This document shows positions 20,514-30,809 of a stretch of DNA of 64,000 bases, in pieces (position 1 is the first letter of the stretch; each line of letters begins with the position of its first letter). Source of the DNA: an uncultured Pelagibacteraceae bacterium (GTDB taxonomy: Bacteria; Pseudomonadota; Alphaproteobacteria; Pelagibacterales; Pelagibacteraceae); assembly GCA_902582385.1 (NCBI GenBank), contig CACHRX010000002.1, forward strand, positions 1 through 64,000, read 5' to 3'. The position numbers and the translations under genes are program-made. Below the pieces are notes generated by a model that was not told the DNA's origin, ran no database searches, and saw only the letters and a list, made by a program, of their open reading frames with translations.

Positions 20514-22341
20514 AATTTTAGGTATATCTGCTTTTTATCACGATAGTGCGGCTTGTCTTTTGAAAAATGGAAAAATTATTGCAGCTGCACAAGAAGAACG
20601 TTTTACAAGAAAAAAACATGATCCACGATACCCAAAAAATGCAATTCAATTTGTATTGGATTTTGCAAATTTAAAATTGAGTGAGGTCGACCAAATAGTT
20701 TTTTTTGAAAAACCTTTTTTGAAATTTGAAAGATTACTAGAGACATATGTTGCATTTGCTCCAAAAGGTTTCATTTCTTTTGCAAAAGCAATGCCACTAT
20801 GGATCAAAGAAAAACTTTTTCAAAAGAATCTTTTATTTAATAAATTAAAAGAACACGATAAAAACTATAAATCTGATGAAAATATATTTTTTTCAGACCA
20901 TCATTTAAGTCATGCAGCCAGTGCTTTTTTTCCATCTCCTTTTGAGGAAGCTGTAGTTTTGACTGCAGATGGGGTAGGTGAATGGGCAACGACTACAGTG
21001 GCTGTAGGTAAAGGTAATAAATTAGATATAAAAAAAGAAATTCATTTCCCTCATTCACTTGGACTACTTTATTCTGCATTCACATATTATACAGGTTTTA
21101 AAGTGAATAGTGGTGAATATAAATTGATGGGCCTAGCTCCATATGGAAATCCAATTTATGAAAATAAGATTAAAGAATTAATTAATATTAAAGAAGATGG
21201 AACATTTAGATTAAATCAAAAATATTTTAATTATGCCACTGGTCTTACAATGACCAATGATCATTTTCACAATTTGTTTGGTCAAAAACCTAGAGATCCC
21301 AAAAAAGAAAAATTAACTCAATTTCATATGGATATAGCTTCTTCAATACAAAAAATAACCGAAGAAATAATGATCAAATTAGCAAAATCAATTCGTGAAG
21401 AATATAATATTAAAAATTTATGTTTAGCTGGAGGTGTAGCATTAAATTGTGTAGCAAATGGAAAAATTCTTCAAGAAAGAATTTTTGATAATATTTGGAT
21501 ACAGCCTGCAGCAGGCGATGCTGGTGGTTCTCTTGGTGCTGCACTAGCGCTATGGCATATTGATCAAGGAAATAAACGAATTGTGAATTCAAATGATGAT
21601 ATGAAGGGATCTTATTTAGGGTCTGAATTTTCACAGGATCAAATTGAAAATGAATTGAAGTCAATTGGTGCGCATTATGATAAATTTGATTATGAAGATT
21701 TAATTAGTAAAACATCTGATTATTTATCTAATGAAAAGGCAGTAGGTTGGTTTCAAGGCAGAATGGAGTTTGGTCCAAGAGCATTAGGATCAAGATCAAT
21801 TTTAGGGGATCCTAGATCTGACAATATGCAAAAAAATCTTAACCTAAAAGTAAAATATAGAGAAAGCTTTCGGCCTTTTGCACCATCAATTCTAAAAGAA
21901 GATTTACCTGAATGGTTTGATATAACTGTTGATAGTCCATACATGTTACTTGTTGCAAATATTAATTCAAAAAAAAAGATAGAGATGACAGATGATCAAA
22001 AAAAACTATTTGGTATTGATAAATTAAATATTAAAAGATCAGATATTCCCGCTGTAACTCATGTTGACTATTCAGCTAGAATTCAAACTGTAACAAAAGA
22101 AAAGAATAAACGTTATTACGATTTAATTTTAAAATTTAAAGAGAAAACTGGTTGTCCTGTAATAGTTAATACATCTTTTAACGTAAGAGGAGAACCTATT
22201 GTGAATACTCCTACAGATGCATTTAACTGTTTTATGGGAACAGAACTAGATTACCTTGTAATTGGAAATTGTATTTTAGATAAATCTAAGCAAGATAATA
22301 ATCTCAAAAAAGATTACAAAAAAAAATTTGAATTAGATTAA
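20506..22341 (+). CDS. Carbamoyltransferase (NodU/CmcH family)
   Basis: GISAFYHDSAACLLKNGKIIAAAQEERFTRKKHD, LSHAASAFFPSPF, LAGGVALNCVANGK, GWFQGRMEFGPRALGSRSIL. Confidence 0.95.
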   Translation: MNKILGISAFYHDSAACLLKNGKIIAAAQEERFTRKKHDPRYPKNAIQFVLDFANLKLSEVDQIVFFEKPFLKFERLLETYVAFAPKGFISFAKAMPLWIKEKLFQKNLLFNKLKEHDKNYKSDENIFFSDHHLSHAASAFFPSPFEEAVVLTADGVGEWATTTVAVGKGNKLDIKKEIHFPHSLGLLYSAFTYYTGFKVNSGEYKLMGLAPYGNPIYENKIKELINIKEDGTFRLNQKYFNYATGLTMTNDHFHNLFGQKPRDPKKEKLTQFHMDIASSIQKITEEIMIKLAKSIREEYNIKNLCLAGGVALNCVANGKILQERIFDNIWIQPAAGDAGGSLGAALALWHIDQGNKRIVNSNDDMKGSYLGSEFSQDQIENELKSIGAHYDKFDYEDLISKTSDYLSNEKAVGWFQGRMEFGPRALGSRSILGDPRSDNMQKNLNLKVKYRESFRPFAPSILKEDLPEWFDITVDSPYMLLVANINSKKKIEMTDDQKKLFGIDKLNIKRSDIPAVTHVDYSARIQTVTKEKNKRYYDLILKFKEKTGCPVIVNTSFNVRGEPIVNTPTDAFNCFMGTELDYLVIGNCILDKSKQDNNLKKDYKKKFELD

Positions 22342-23141
22342 TTTAATACTGACATTGGATCCAGTCTTGTTTGAAACCAATTTATTCTAAAATCTAAATG
22401 AGGTCCTGTAGATCTACCAGTGGAACCAACAGTTCCAATAATATCTCCTTTATTAATTTTATCTCCAATAGAGACCAAAACTGTCTCAAGATGAGAATAT
22501 ATTGTTGATATTCCATGACCATGATCCATAATGATTGTACCACCAGTATAATACAAATCATCTTCAGCCATTGTAACAATACCCGTGCCAGATGATTTAA
22601 TCATAGTTCCCTGTTTAGCTGCAATATCAATACCATAATGAGGCCACCTAGGTTTACCATTTAAAATTCTTTGGCTTCCATAAACACCACTTATAATCCC
22701 TTCAACTGGCATTATGAATCGATTTTTAAAAAAAGGTAAATCTGAATTGATAGCTCTAGCCTTACCAATCTTACTATTTTCTTCTTTAATTCTTTTATAA
22801 ACTGACTCTGGTGGAGTTACTTTGCTTTCTTCTAAACCATCTATTCTTTGAATCTTATACTTTCTTTTTAAAACTTTTTTAATTATTTTTTCTTTTTTTC
22901 CATTTTTAATTTTTGTTATTATTACGTCAAATTTTCTATCTCTATCGATACCAAATACAAAGTATCCGTCCGCTGAAACTTTAATATTTCTTTTATCAAT
23001 CATAATTTTTGCAGAAGGATCAGTTATACCAATGATATAATGACCTTGCAGAAATTTTCCCTGAAATTCAACAGCATTTAATTGAGTTGTAATAAAAAAA
23101 ATTATTATGAAAAATAATTTAGAAATTATTTTGCAGTCCAT
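22338..23141 (-). CDS. M23 family metallopeptidase (LytM domain)
   Basis: Signal peptide; GKPRWPHYGIDIAAKQGTMIKSSGTG, IMDHGHGISTIYSHL, GSTGRSTGPHLDF. Confidence 0.93.
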   Translation of the reverse strand: MDCKIISKLFFIIIFFITTQLNAVEFQGKFLQGHYIIGITDPSAKIMIDKRNIKVSADGYFVFGIDRDRKFDVIITKIKNGKKEKIIKKVLKRKYKIQRIDGLEESKVTPPESVYKRIKEENSKIGKARAINSDLPFFKNRFIMPVEGIISGVYGSQRILNGKPRWPHYGIDIAAKQGTMIKSSGTGIVTMAEDDLYYTGGTIIMDHGHGISTIYSHLETVLVSIGDKINKGDIIGTVGSTGRSTGPHLDFRINWFQTRLDPMSVLN

Positions 23142-23893
23142 CCACCATCAACCAATAAAGATGTTCCAGTAATCATTGATGCAGCATCAGATGCTAGAAA
23201 GACTGCTGCTGTTGCGACATCAGATAGTTCAGCAAATCTTCCTAGTGGAATATTGTTTAGAACTTCTTTTTTAAATTTTTTACTTTTTAAGAATTTACTG
23301 GTCATTGGTGTTACAACGAAAGTAGGACATACAGTATTTACCCTAATATTATATTTAGCTAAGTCAATGGACATACCTTTAGTTAAACCCTCTAATCCAA
23401 ATTTTGTCATATTATATACACTTCTTATTGGTCCACCAACATGGCCCATCTGTGATGACATATTTATTATAGAACCACCTATTTTTTTTCGATTTTTAAA
23501 TTTTATCATTTTTAGGGCACAGAGTTGTGCAAGATTAAAAGTAGCCATTGTATTAATCTTAACAAGGTACTGCATATCCTTAGTTTTAACTTTTGTAAAA
23601 TGTTCAGGAATATTGTTCCCTGCATTGTTAATTAAAATGTCTATTTTGGATTGTTTATTAATTATTTCTTTAATTTGTTTAAAATTAGTAACGTCACAGA
23701 CATAAGATTTACATTTCTTCTTAAATTTCTTAATTTTTCTTGAAACTTCGTCTAAGTCCTTTTTTGTTCTACTGATTATTATAAGATTCGCACCTGCCTC
23801 TGCTAATGCAATAGCACAAGCTCTTCCTAATCCTTTACCAGCACCTGATACGATAGCAGTTTTATTTTTTAGATTATAATTTTTTAAAAACAT
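23126..23893 (-). CDS. SDR family oxidoreductase
   Basis: SGAGKGLGRACAIALAEAGA, NNAGNN, YNMTKFGLEGLTKG, GTSLLVDGGW. Confidence 0.92.
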   Translation of the reverse strand: MFLKNYNLKNKTAIVSGAGKGLGRACAIALAEAGANLIIISRTKKDLDEVSRKIKKFKKKCKSYVCDVTNFKQIKEIINKQSKIDILINNAGNNIPEHFTKVKTKDMQYLVKINTMATFNLAQLCALKMIKFKNRKKIGGSIINMSSQMGHVGGPIRSVYNMTKFGLEGLTKGMSIDLAKYNIRVNTVCPTFVVTPMTSKFLKSKKFKKEVLNNIPLGRFAELSDVATAAVFLASDAASMITGTSLLVDGGWTAK

Positions 23894-24486
23894 TATAAAA
23901 ATAATATTTTAATATCTGCGTAAATCAACTCAATAGCGACGATTAAAATAGCTAATAAACCTGCCCATGCTATCCATTTATATTTCTTAATCCAACCAGA
24001 TATCAATGTTGCAGCAGTGGCCATTAGCACAATTGATAAAACTAATCCAAAAATTAATAACCCGTAGTGGTCTCCAGCAGCACCTGCTACTCCTAAAACA
24101 TTGTCTAAACTCATTGTAAAGTCAGCTAACAAGATAGTCCAAATAGCCTTCAAAAAGCTTGAATTATCAACTTCAACATTTTCGTCGTGATTGGAACCTT
24201 TGATGATATCTATGTATAATTTATAAACTATATAAAGAAGAAGAAGCCCTCCTAACAATCTTAAACCTGTTATTTGCAGTAAATAAGCAGTTAACAAAGT
24301 TAAAATTATTCTTAATACAACTGCTCCACCAATTCCCCAAAAAATAATCTTTTTTCTTTGTTCGGTTGGAAATTTTGATGCAACCATTCCAATTATGATG
24401 GCATTATCCCCAGCTAAAACTAGATCAATAAGTATAATTTGAGTTAATATTGTTAATTGTTCTGGTGAAAATAAATCAGCTACCAT
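23893..24486 (-). CDS. TerC/YjbE family integral membrane protein
   Basis: LIDLVLAGDNAIIIGMVA and DFTMSLDNVLGVAGAA motifs. Confidence 0.9.
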   Translation of the reverse strand: MVADLFSPEQLTILTQIILIDLVLAGDNAIIIGMVASKFPTEQRKKIIFWGIGGAVVLRIILTLLTAYLLQITGLRLLGGLLLLYIVYKLYIDIIKGSNHDENVEVDNSSFLKAIWTILLADFTMSLDNVLGVAGAAGDHYGLLIFGLVLSIVLMATAATLISGWIKKYKWIAWAGLLAILIVAIELIYADIKILFL

Positions 24487-26083
24487 TAGACCCTAGTATC
24501 ATATCTGCACCTTTTTCTGCAATCATTATTGTTGGAGCATTAGTATTACCAGAGGTGATATTAGGCATTATGGATGCATCTATAACTCTTAAATTTTGTA
24601 AACCATGAACTTTAAGCTCGTCATTAACTACAGAATTTTCGTCATTTCCCATTTTACATGTGCCAACAGGATGAAAAATAGTTTGAGTAAATTTACTTCC
24701 TTCTTGAACAAGTTCTTCGTCTGATTGAAATTGAGATCCGGGTCTTAATTCCTCTGGTTTATATTTTTTAAAAGTGTCGGTTTGAAATACAATATCTCTA
24801 ACTAATCTGAGTCCATCTGCTGCAACTTTTCTATCATCATCTGTTGATAAATAATTCATTTTAATTTTTGGTTTTTCTCTACTATCACTACTGATAATAT
24901 TTATTTCTCCTCTACTAGTTGGTCTAACATTTGCAACTGTTGGGGTAAAAGCATGAAAGTCATGAAGAGCTGCACCTCCAAGTTTATCAGTGCTTATTGG
25001 CTGAACATGAAATTGTAAATTAGGAGTTTCTCTTGAAGAGTCACTTTTTGCAAATAAACAAAGTTGACTTGCCCCCATTGTCATTGGTCCTGATCTGTTA
25101 AATATAAATTCTAAACCAATCATTAAATTTCCAAATAAACTATTTATTTTTTTATTAAGCGATTTAATATTCTTTATTTTATAAACGGGTCTAAACATTA
25201 AGTGGTCTTGTAAATTTTGACCAACACCTTTTAAATCCTTAATTATATTAATACCTAAATTAGATAATTTGTTACTATTTCCTACTCCAGATGTTTGTAA
25301 AATTTGAGTAGACCCAATAGAACCAGCACTTAATAAAATTTCTTTATTTGCACTAGCTGTCTTGGTCTCATCACCTTTCCAAAAAGATACACTGACAGCT
25401 TTAGTTCCATCAAAGTTTATTTTTTTAACATGACAATTTGTTTCAATTTTTAAATTCTTTCTTTTTTTTATTGGATTTAAATATCCAACTGCTGCACTAC
25501 ATCTTAGACCGTTTTTTTCAGTAACTTGAAAATAACCACAACCAAAATTATCTCCTTTATTAAAATCATCAATTTTTGGAATTCCTTTCTCTTCAGCTGC
25601 ATCCATAAATCTTTCAAGTAAATCTAACTTAATCCTTGGATCAGATACTGATAAGGGACCATTATCACCATGATAATCATTTTTGCCTCTTTCTTGATTT
25701 TCTGATTTAATAAAATAGGGCAAGACATCTTTCCAACTCCACCCTTTATTTCCCAGTTGACGCCAAATGTTGTAGTCTTGTTCTTGACCTCTTATATATA
25801 AAAGTCCGTTAATAGATGAACTACCTCCCAAAGTTTTTCCTCTCGGATAAGGAATAGATCTATTTGCCATTGTTTCATCGGGCTCAGTTTTATAACACCA
25901 ATCAACTTCCGGATTGTGCATTGTTTTGTAATAACCAACTGGAATATGTATCCAGGGATTACTATCTCTTCCCCCAGCTTCAATTAATAGAACTTTGTTT
26001 TTAGGATTTTCTGTAAGTCTATTAGCAAGAACACATCCAGCTGAACCTGCACCAACAATAATAAAATCAAAATTTTCCATCAC
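24476..26083 (-). CDS. GMC family oxidoreductase (choline dehydrogenase-like)
   Basis: FDFIIVGAGSAGCVLANRLTENP, PRGKTLGGSSSINGLLYIRG, HPVGTCKMG, VIDASIMPNITSGNTNAPTIMIAEKGADMI. Confidence 0.92.
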   Translation of the reverse strand: MMENFDFIIVGAGSAGCVLANRLTENPKNKVLLIEAGGRDSNPWIHIPVGYYKTMHNPEVDWCYKTEPDETMANRSIPYPRGKTLGGSSSINGLLYIRGQEQDYNIWRQLGNKGWSWKDVLPYFIKSENQERGKNDYHGDNGPLSVSDPRIKLDLLERFMDAAEEKGIPKIDDFNKGDNFGCGYFQVTEKNGLRCSAAVGYLNPIKKRKNLKIETNCHVKKINFDGTKAVSVSFWKGDETKTASANKEILLSAGSIGSTQILQTSGVGNSNKLSNLGINIIKDLKGVGQNLQDHLMFRPVYKIKNIKSLNKKINSLFGNLMIGLEFIFNRSGPMTMGASQLCLFAKSDSSRETPNLQFHVQPISTDKLGGAALHDFHAFTPTVANVRPTSRGEINIISSDSREKPKIKMNYLSTDDDRKVAADGLRLVRDIVFQTDTFKKYKPEELRPGSQFQSDEELVQEGSKFTQTIFHPVGTCKMGNDENSVVNDELKVHGLQNLRVIDASIMPNITSGNTNAPTIMIAEKGADMILGSNGS

Positions 26084-26213
26084 TAGTTGAATAGTTTTTT
26101 TAATAAATCTTAATTATTCATCTTTACACTCATATGTATCAATTGTCACTTGTATCAGCTTTATTTTTCTGGTTGTATGCTAACGTTATAATTAACTAAC
26201 AAGAGGAAAAATA

Positions 26214-27308
26214 ATGAAAAAAATCATTTCAATGTTATTTGCAACGATTTTAGTTCTTGGTTTCACTTCAAGTGCTAATGCTGCAAAAACACTTAAATGT
26301 CAGACAGTTCTTAACACTAAAGCTGATGAAGTTAAAATGTTAAAGGACTTTACTGATACAGTAACAGAATTAACGAGTGGATCGTTAAAGTTTGAGATAC
26401 TACCTGCGGGTGCTGTTGTTGGAGTTAAAGAAACTCTAGATGCAGTAGATAAAGGATTAATAGATTGTGGATTTGCATGGACACACTATTGGTCTGGAGA
26501 TCACCCTGCTGCTATGTTATTTGGTTCGCCAGTAGCTGGTGGTGGAGTTGGTATAGACAATTTAGCGTTCTTATCTTGGTTCCAATACGGTGGTGGTAAA
26601 GAATTATACGACCAACTTTGGAAAGAAATGGGAAGAGACATCAAAGGATTTATGCTTCAACCAGTTGGACCAGAAGCTTTAGGTTGGTTTCCAAAACCAA
26701 TTAAAGATATGGCTGATTTTAGAAAGTATAAATTCAGAACTCCTCCAGGAATACCAGGACAAACATACAAAGACATTGGTATAGCATCTGTAGCTATGGG
26801 TGGTGGAGATATTCTTCCAGCTTTAGAAGCAGGTACAATTGATGCTGCTGAATGGTGTTGTCCAAAACCAGATTTAACATTTGGTTTCCAAAAAGTATTG
26901 AAACATTATTACCTACAAGGTTTACACCAAGTAGTCGTAAATGCTGATTTTTATATCACTGGAAAAACTTATAATGCTATGAGTGCTCATGAGAAAAAGT
27001 CTCTTGAAGTTGCAGCTAATGCTTCATTAGCTAAATCTTTAAGTTACAGAATCTATGAAAACGGAAAAGCTTTACAAGAACTTACTACAAAGCATGGAGT
27101 AAAATTAGAAGATACTCCATCTGACTACTTCGTAGAATATATGGCGGCTGCAAAAGCTACATTGAATAAAAATGCAGAGAAGAACGCATTTTTCAAAAAA
27201 GTTTATGATTCAATGAAAGACTTTGCTGATGTTGCTGTTCCTTTCTGGAGTGGTGCTCAAATGTCTAATGCGAAGCTAGGAATGGCTCACGCAGCAACAT
27301 TAAAGTAA
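26214..27308 (+). CDS. TRAP transporter substrate-binding protein (DctP-like)
   Basis: Signal peptide; FRTPPGIPGQTYKDIGIASVAMGGGDILPALEAGTIDAAEW; followed by DctQ and DctM. Confidence 0.9.
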   Translation: MKKIISMLFATILVLGFTSSANAAKTLKCQTVLNTKADEVKMLKDFTDTVTELTSGSLKFEILPAGAVVGVKETLDAVDKGLIDCGFAWTHYWSGDHPAAMLFGSPVAGGGVGIDNLAFLSWFQYGGGKELYDQLWKEMGRDIKGFMLQPVGPEALGWFPKPIKDMADFRKYKFRTPPGIPGQTYKDIGIASVAMGGGDILPALEAGTIDAAEWCCPKPDLTFGFQKVLKHYYLQGLHQVVVNADFYITGKTYNAMSAHEKKSLEVAANASLAKSLSYRIYENGKALQELTTKHGVKLEDTPSDYFVEYMAAAKATLNKNAEKNAFFKKVYDSMKDFADVAVPFWSGAQMSNAKLGMAHAATLK

Positions 27309-27330
27309 TCAGTAATTAATCTTGATTATA

Positions 27331-27365
27331 TTAGAGCGGACTTTAAAGTCCGCTCTAATTTTTTT
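27331..27365 (+). terminator. Rho-independent terminator between dctP-like and dctQ-like genes
   Basis: Perfect 28-nt palindrome TTAGAGCGGACTTT|AAAGTCCGCTCTAA followed by TTTTTTT. Confidence 0.88.
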
Positions 27366-27377
27366 AACTAGAATTTT

Positions 27378-27992
27378 ATGGCAGACGATCCACCAAAATT
27401 AGATATTTCAGATGAAATGATTGCCGAGAGGCGAGGTGGTTTGGGAAAAATGCCAGATGATATGCCATTATGGATGGCAAAAACAATTATAAATATTGAT
27501 AAATTCAGTAAGTGGATCGGCAATATTGTTTGCTGGATACTAATGCCACTTATTTTTGCAATGACTTATGAGGTACTTGCAAGAAAATTATTTTTAGCTC
27601 CAACCATTTGGGCTTATGATATTAGTCGTTTTCTTTACGGAGCATTGTTTATGTTGGGAGCTGGTTATGCTCTTTCAAGAGGAGTCCATATAAGAGCAGA
27701 TTTTTTATATAGAAATTTTAAAACTAAAAACCAAGGACTAATAGATTTTTGGTTATATCTTTTATTTTATTTCCCTGGTCTAATTGTTTTCCTTTATATG
27801 ACAATTGGATTTGTAGGAGAGTCTATTCAAAGAGGTGAGAGAGGCATGGATACCACTTGGATGCCTTACATGTGGCCAATAAAAACATGCTTACTTATTG
27901 GTATAATTTTTTTACTTATTCAAGGTATTTCTGAATTATTTAAAAGTTATTGGGCAGCTAGAAAAGGTGAATGGCCTGGAGACTCTAAATGA
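27378..27992 (+). CDS. TRAP transporter small permease (DctQ-like)
   Basis: 4-TM protein, FMTYEVLARKLFLAPTIWAYDISRFLYGALFMLGAGYALSRGVHIRADFLYR-type pattern. Confidence 0.9.
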   Translation: MADDPPKLDISDEMIAERRGGLGKMPDDMPLWMAKTIINIDKFSKWIGNIVCWILMPLIFAMTYEVLARKLFLAPTIWAYDISRFLYGALFMLGAGYALSRGVHIRADFLYRNFKTKNQGLIDFWLYLLFYFPGLIVFLYMTIGFVGESIQRGERGMDTTWMPYMWPIKTCLLIGIIFLLIQGISELFKSYWAARKGEWPGDSK

Positions 27993-29323
27993 TTGCTGAG
28001 TTAATAGATCCAGCGATATTAGGATTTATTCTTGTTGGTGTAATGCTTTTTGCAATATTTGTTGGGTTTCCAATTTCATTTACTTTAATATTTTTAGGAT
28101 TTGTTTTTGGATATCTAGGGTTTGGAAAATTAGTATTTTATTTAATGACCCTTCAATTCTCTATGGTCATGACTGAACAGACGCTTGCAGCCGTACCACT
28201 CTTTGTCTTTATGGGAATCATGATGGAACAAGCTGGGCTTATGGAAAGATTATTTTCAGCTTTTCAAATGATGTTAGCAAAAGTTAAGGGATCTTTATAT
28301 TATGCAGTCTTATTTGTTTCAGTAATCTTTGCAGCAGCTACAGGGATAGTTGGTGCCTCAGTTACGATTCTTGGAATAATGGCAGCAAAATCAATGAACA
28401 GGTCTGGTTATGATGTAAAACTTGCAGCCGGCACTATTACTGCAGGTGGAACATTGGGGATATTAATTCCACCAAGCATTATGCTCGTTGTTATGGGGCC
28501 GATTATGGAAATACCGGTAATTGATTTATTTGCAGCTGCAATTTTGCCAGGAATTCTTCTTGCTTCTTTATATGCTGCTTACACAACAATTAGATGCATG
28601 ATAAACCCAAAACTAGGGCCAGTTTTACCAGAAGATATGAGAGCAGCTAGCATGAAAGAAGTTTGGATAGAATTCTTTCTTGGACTAGTACCTCCTGCAG
28701 CGTTAGTATTTGCTGCTTTAGGTAGTATTTTATTTGGATTTGCTACACCAACCGAAGCCGCCGGTTGTGGTGCGATGGGCGCTTTACTTCTTTCACTGGC
28801 ATATAAAAAATTAACACTTTCAAAATTACAGGAAGCTCTAGTGAAAACTTTAGAAATAACAGCTTTAATAATGGTTTTGGTTGCTGCTTCAAATTTTTTT
28901 GGTGCAGTTTTTGCTAGATTAGGAACACCGACATTACTGACAGAATTTTTATTAGGTTTAGAAATGAATAAATACCTTATTCTTGCGATGATAATGGTTA
29001 TGATTTTTTTATTAGGATGGCCATTAGAGTGGGTTCCAATCGTAATGATAATAATACCAATAATTTTACCTTTGGTAGAAGCTTTAGGATTTAATTTAAC
29101 TTGGTTTGCAATACTTGTTGCAGTAAATTTACAAACTGCCTGGTTGTCACCTCCTGTAGCACTTTCGGCATATTTTCTAAAAGGTGTAGTGCCTGAATGG
29201 GATCTCAAAGATATTTATTATGGAATGATGCAATTCATGGTCTTACAAGTCATTGGATTAGTTTTAATTATTGTATTTCCTCAAATTGCTCTTTGGCTAC
29301 CAACTCTCTTATATGGACAGTAG
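27989..29323 (+). CDS. TRAP transporter large permease (DctM-like)
   Basis: ALAAVPLFVFMGIMMEQAG, GTLGILIPPSIMLVVMG, PTEAAGCGAMGALL; overlaps dctQ-like ORF. Confidence 0.94.
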   Translation: MIAELIDPAILGFILVGVMLFAIFVGFPISFTLIFLGFVFGYLGFGKLVFYLMTLQFSMVMTEQTLAAVPLFVFMGIMMEQAGLMERLFSAFQMMLAKVKGSLYYAVLFVSVIFAAATGIVGASVTILGIMAAKSMNRSGYDVKLAAGTITAGGTLGILIPPSIMLVVMGPIMEIPVIDLFAAAILPGILLASLYAAYTTIRCMINPKLGPVLPEDMRAASMKEVWIEFFLGLVPPAALVFAALGSILFGFATPTEAAGCGAMGALLLSLAYKKLTLSKLQEALVKTLEITALIMVLVAASNFFGAVFARLGTPTLLTEFLLGLEMNKYLILAMIMVMIFLLGWPLEWVPIVMIIIPIILPLVEALGFNLTWFAILVAVNLQTAWLSPPVALSAYFLKGVVPEWDLKDIYYGMMQFMVLQVIGLVLIIVFPQIALWLPTLLYGQ

Positions 29324-29348
29324 AAAATTTTAGTTTTATATTGTCAAA

Positions 29349-30809
29349 GTGAGTCAACAAAAATCAAAAAAAACACTTATTAATTGGGATCTAGTTTCAG
29401 TAAACCCAAGTGACAAAAATTGGGATTGGAAAGATTTATTTTGTTTTTGGGGCGTTAATATTCAAAGTGTTATAGGATTTTCTTTAATAGCATCTCTTTA
29501 TATTATTTATGATTTAAATTCATTTATTGTATTTTTTGGGACTATATTTGGATCATTATTAGTATATTTTTTTTCAAATTGGATTGGTAAACCCTCACAA
29601 AAATTTGGCCTTCCGTTTGTTGTCCTATTAAGATCTTCACTAGGGGTTAATGGTTCAAAATTTTTTGGTCTATTTAGATGTTTAGTTGGAATTTTTATGT
29701 TCGGAATTCAAACATACTTTTTATCAAAAGCAATTGTTTATCTGATAAGGATAGGAATTTTTACTGTTGATTCAACTTTATTAAATAAAGATATTTTTTT
29801 AACTTTTTTTTTGGGACTAAATATTATTGATTGGTTTTCAATTTTAATTGTAGTTTTTACTCAAGGTTTTTTATTTAGCATGGGAATGGTCTTTAATAAA
29901 AAACTTATAAGATTTTCAGCTATAGCAGTTTATGTTGGTATGATTTTGTTTTTCTTTTCAATTTTATTAAGTGACGTCAAATTTACATCGAATGCATTTA
30001 TCAATTCTTTTAATTACGGTAATTTAATTAATAAAAATTATATTGCACCTTTTTTTACTGTTGCAGGAACAATTTTTGCTTACTTTTCTATTATAATTTT
30101 AAGTTTTGGTGATTTTTCTCGTTATGTAAAAAATGAAAATGAACTTAAAAAAGGAAATTTAAGTTTGATAATAAATTTAGTTGTTTTTTCATTTTTTACT
30201 TTGTTTATAGTTACTGGTGCAGATGCTTTTTTAAAACAAGATCCAGAAAATCTGAATAGAATACTCACCAATCCAACAGATATAATTGGAAAATTAGATA
30301 ATTTACTTATTACAAATCTAGTTTTGATTTTTATTATAATTGCCACGGGTTCCACAAATTTAATTGCAAATTTTATACCCTCCCAATATTCTTTAATAAA
30401 TTTTATCCCCTCATCTCTATCTTTAAAAAGTTCAAGTTTTATTATTGCATTAATTGGTTTTTTAGTAGGAATTTTCTGGTTAATTTATTTAAGCCAAATT
30501 GGAATTTTGTCATTTATAGATACCTTTAGCGCACTTTTTGGTCCATTATTTGGAATTATGATTTCTGATTTTTATTTAATTAAAAAAGAAAATATAATTA
30601 ATAAAGACATTTATTCATTAGAAAATGATGGAGCATATTATTATTCAGGTGGTTGGCATATTAAAGGTATTTATTCTCTAACTTTAGGTTTTATTTTTTC
30701 AGCATCAACAATTTGGAACTCTAATTTAATGTTTCTTCATTCATACTCATGGATAATAGGTGCATTAGTTGCAGCATTCACGTATTATTTATTAGCTAAA
30801 AATAATTAG
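29349..30809 (+). CDS. NCS1 family (cytosine/purine/allantoin/uracil) permease
   Basis: NPSDKNWDWKDLFCFWGVNIQSVIGFSL, FGLPFVVLLRSSLGVNGS, DTFSALFGPLFGIMISDFYLIKK; probable GTG start. Confidence 0.85.
   Translation: MSQQKSKKTLINWDLVSVNPSDKNWDWKDLFCFWGVNIQSVIGFSLIASLYIIYDLNSFIVFFGTIFGSLLVYFFSNWIGKPSQKFGLPFVVLLRSSLGVNGSKFFGLFRCLVGIFMFGIQTYFLSKAIVYLIRIGIFTVDSTLLNKDIFLTFFLGLNIIDWFSILIVVFTQGFLFSMGMVFNKKLIRFSAIAVYVGMILFFFSILLSDVKFTSNAFINSFNYGNLINKNYIAPFFTVAGTIFAYFSIIILSFGDFSRYVKNENELKKGNLSLIINLVVFSFFTLFIVTGADAFLKQDPENLNRILTNPTDIIGKLDNLLITNLVLIFIIIATGSTNLIANFIPSQYSLINFIPSSLSLKSSSFIIALIGFLVGIFWLIYLSQIGILSFIDTFSALFGPLFGIMISDFYLIKKENIINKDIYSLENDGAYYYSGGWHIKGIYSLTLGFIFSASTIWNSNLMFLHSYSWIIGALVAAFTYYLLAKNN

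Noticed and set aside
22394-22579. Minus-strand 61-aa ORF inside the M23 peptidase gene
   Set aside because: Alternate frame on the same strand as a strongly supported CDS.
23253-23705. 150-aa plus-strand ORF inside the SDR gene
   Set aside because: Complete overlap with an SDR carrying canonical motifs on the minus strand.
28579-29208. Antisense 209-aa ORF in dctM
   Set aside because: DctM is strongly supported; the antisense translation has no family signature despite its length.
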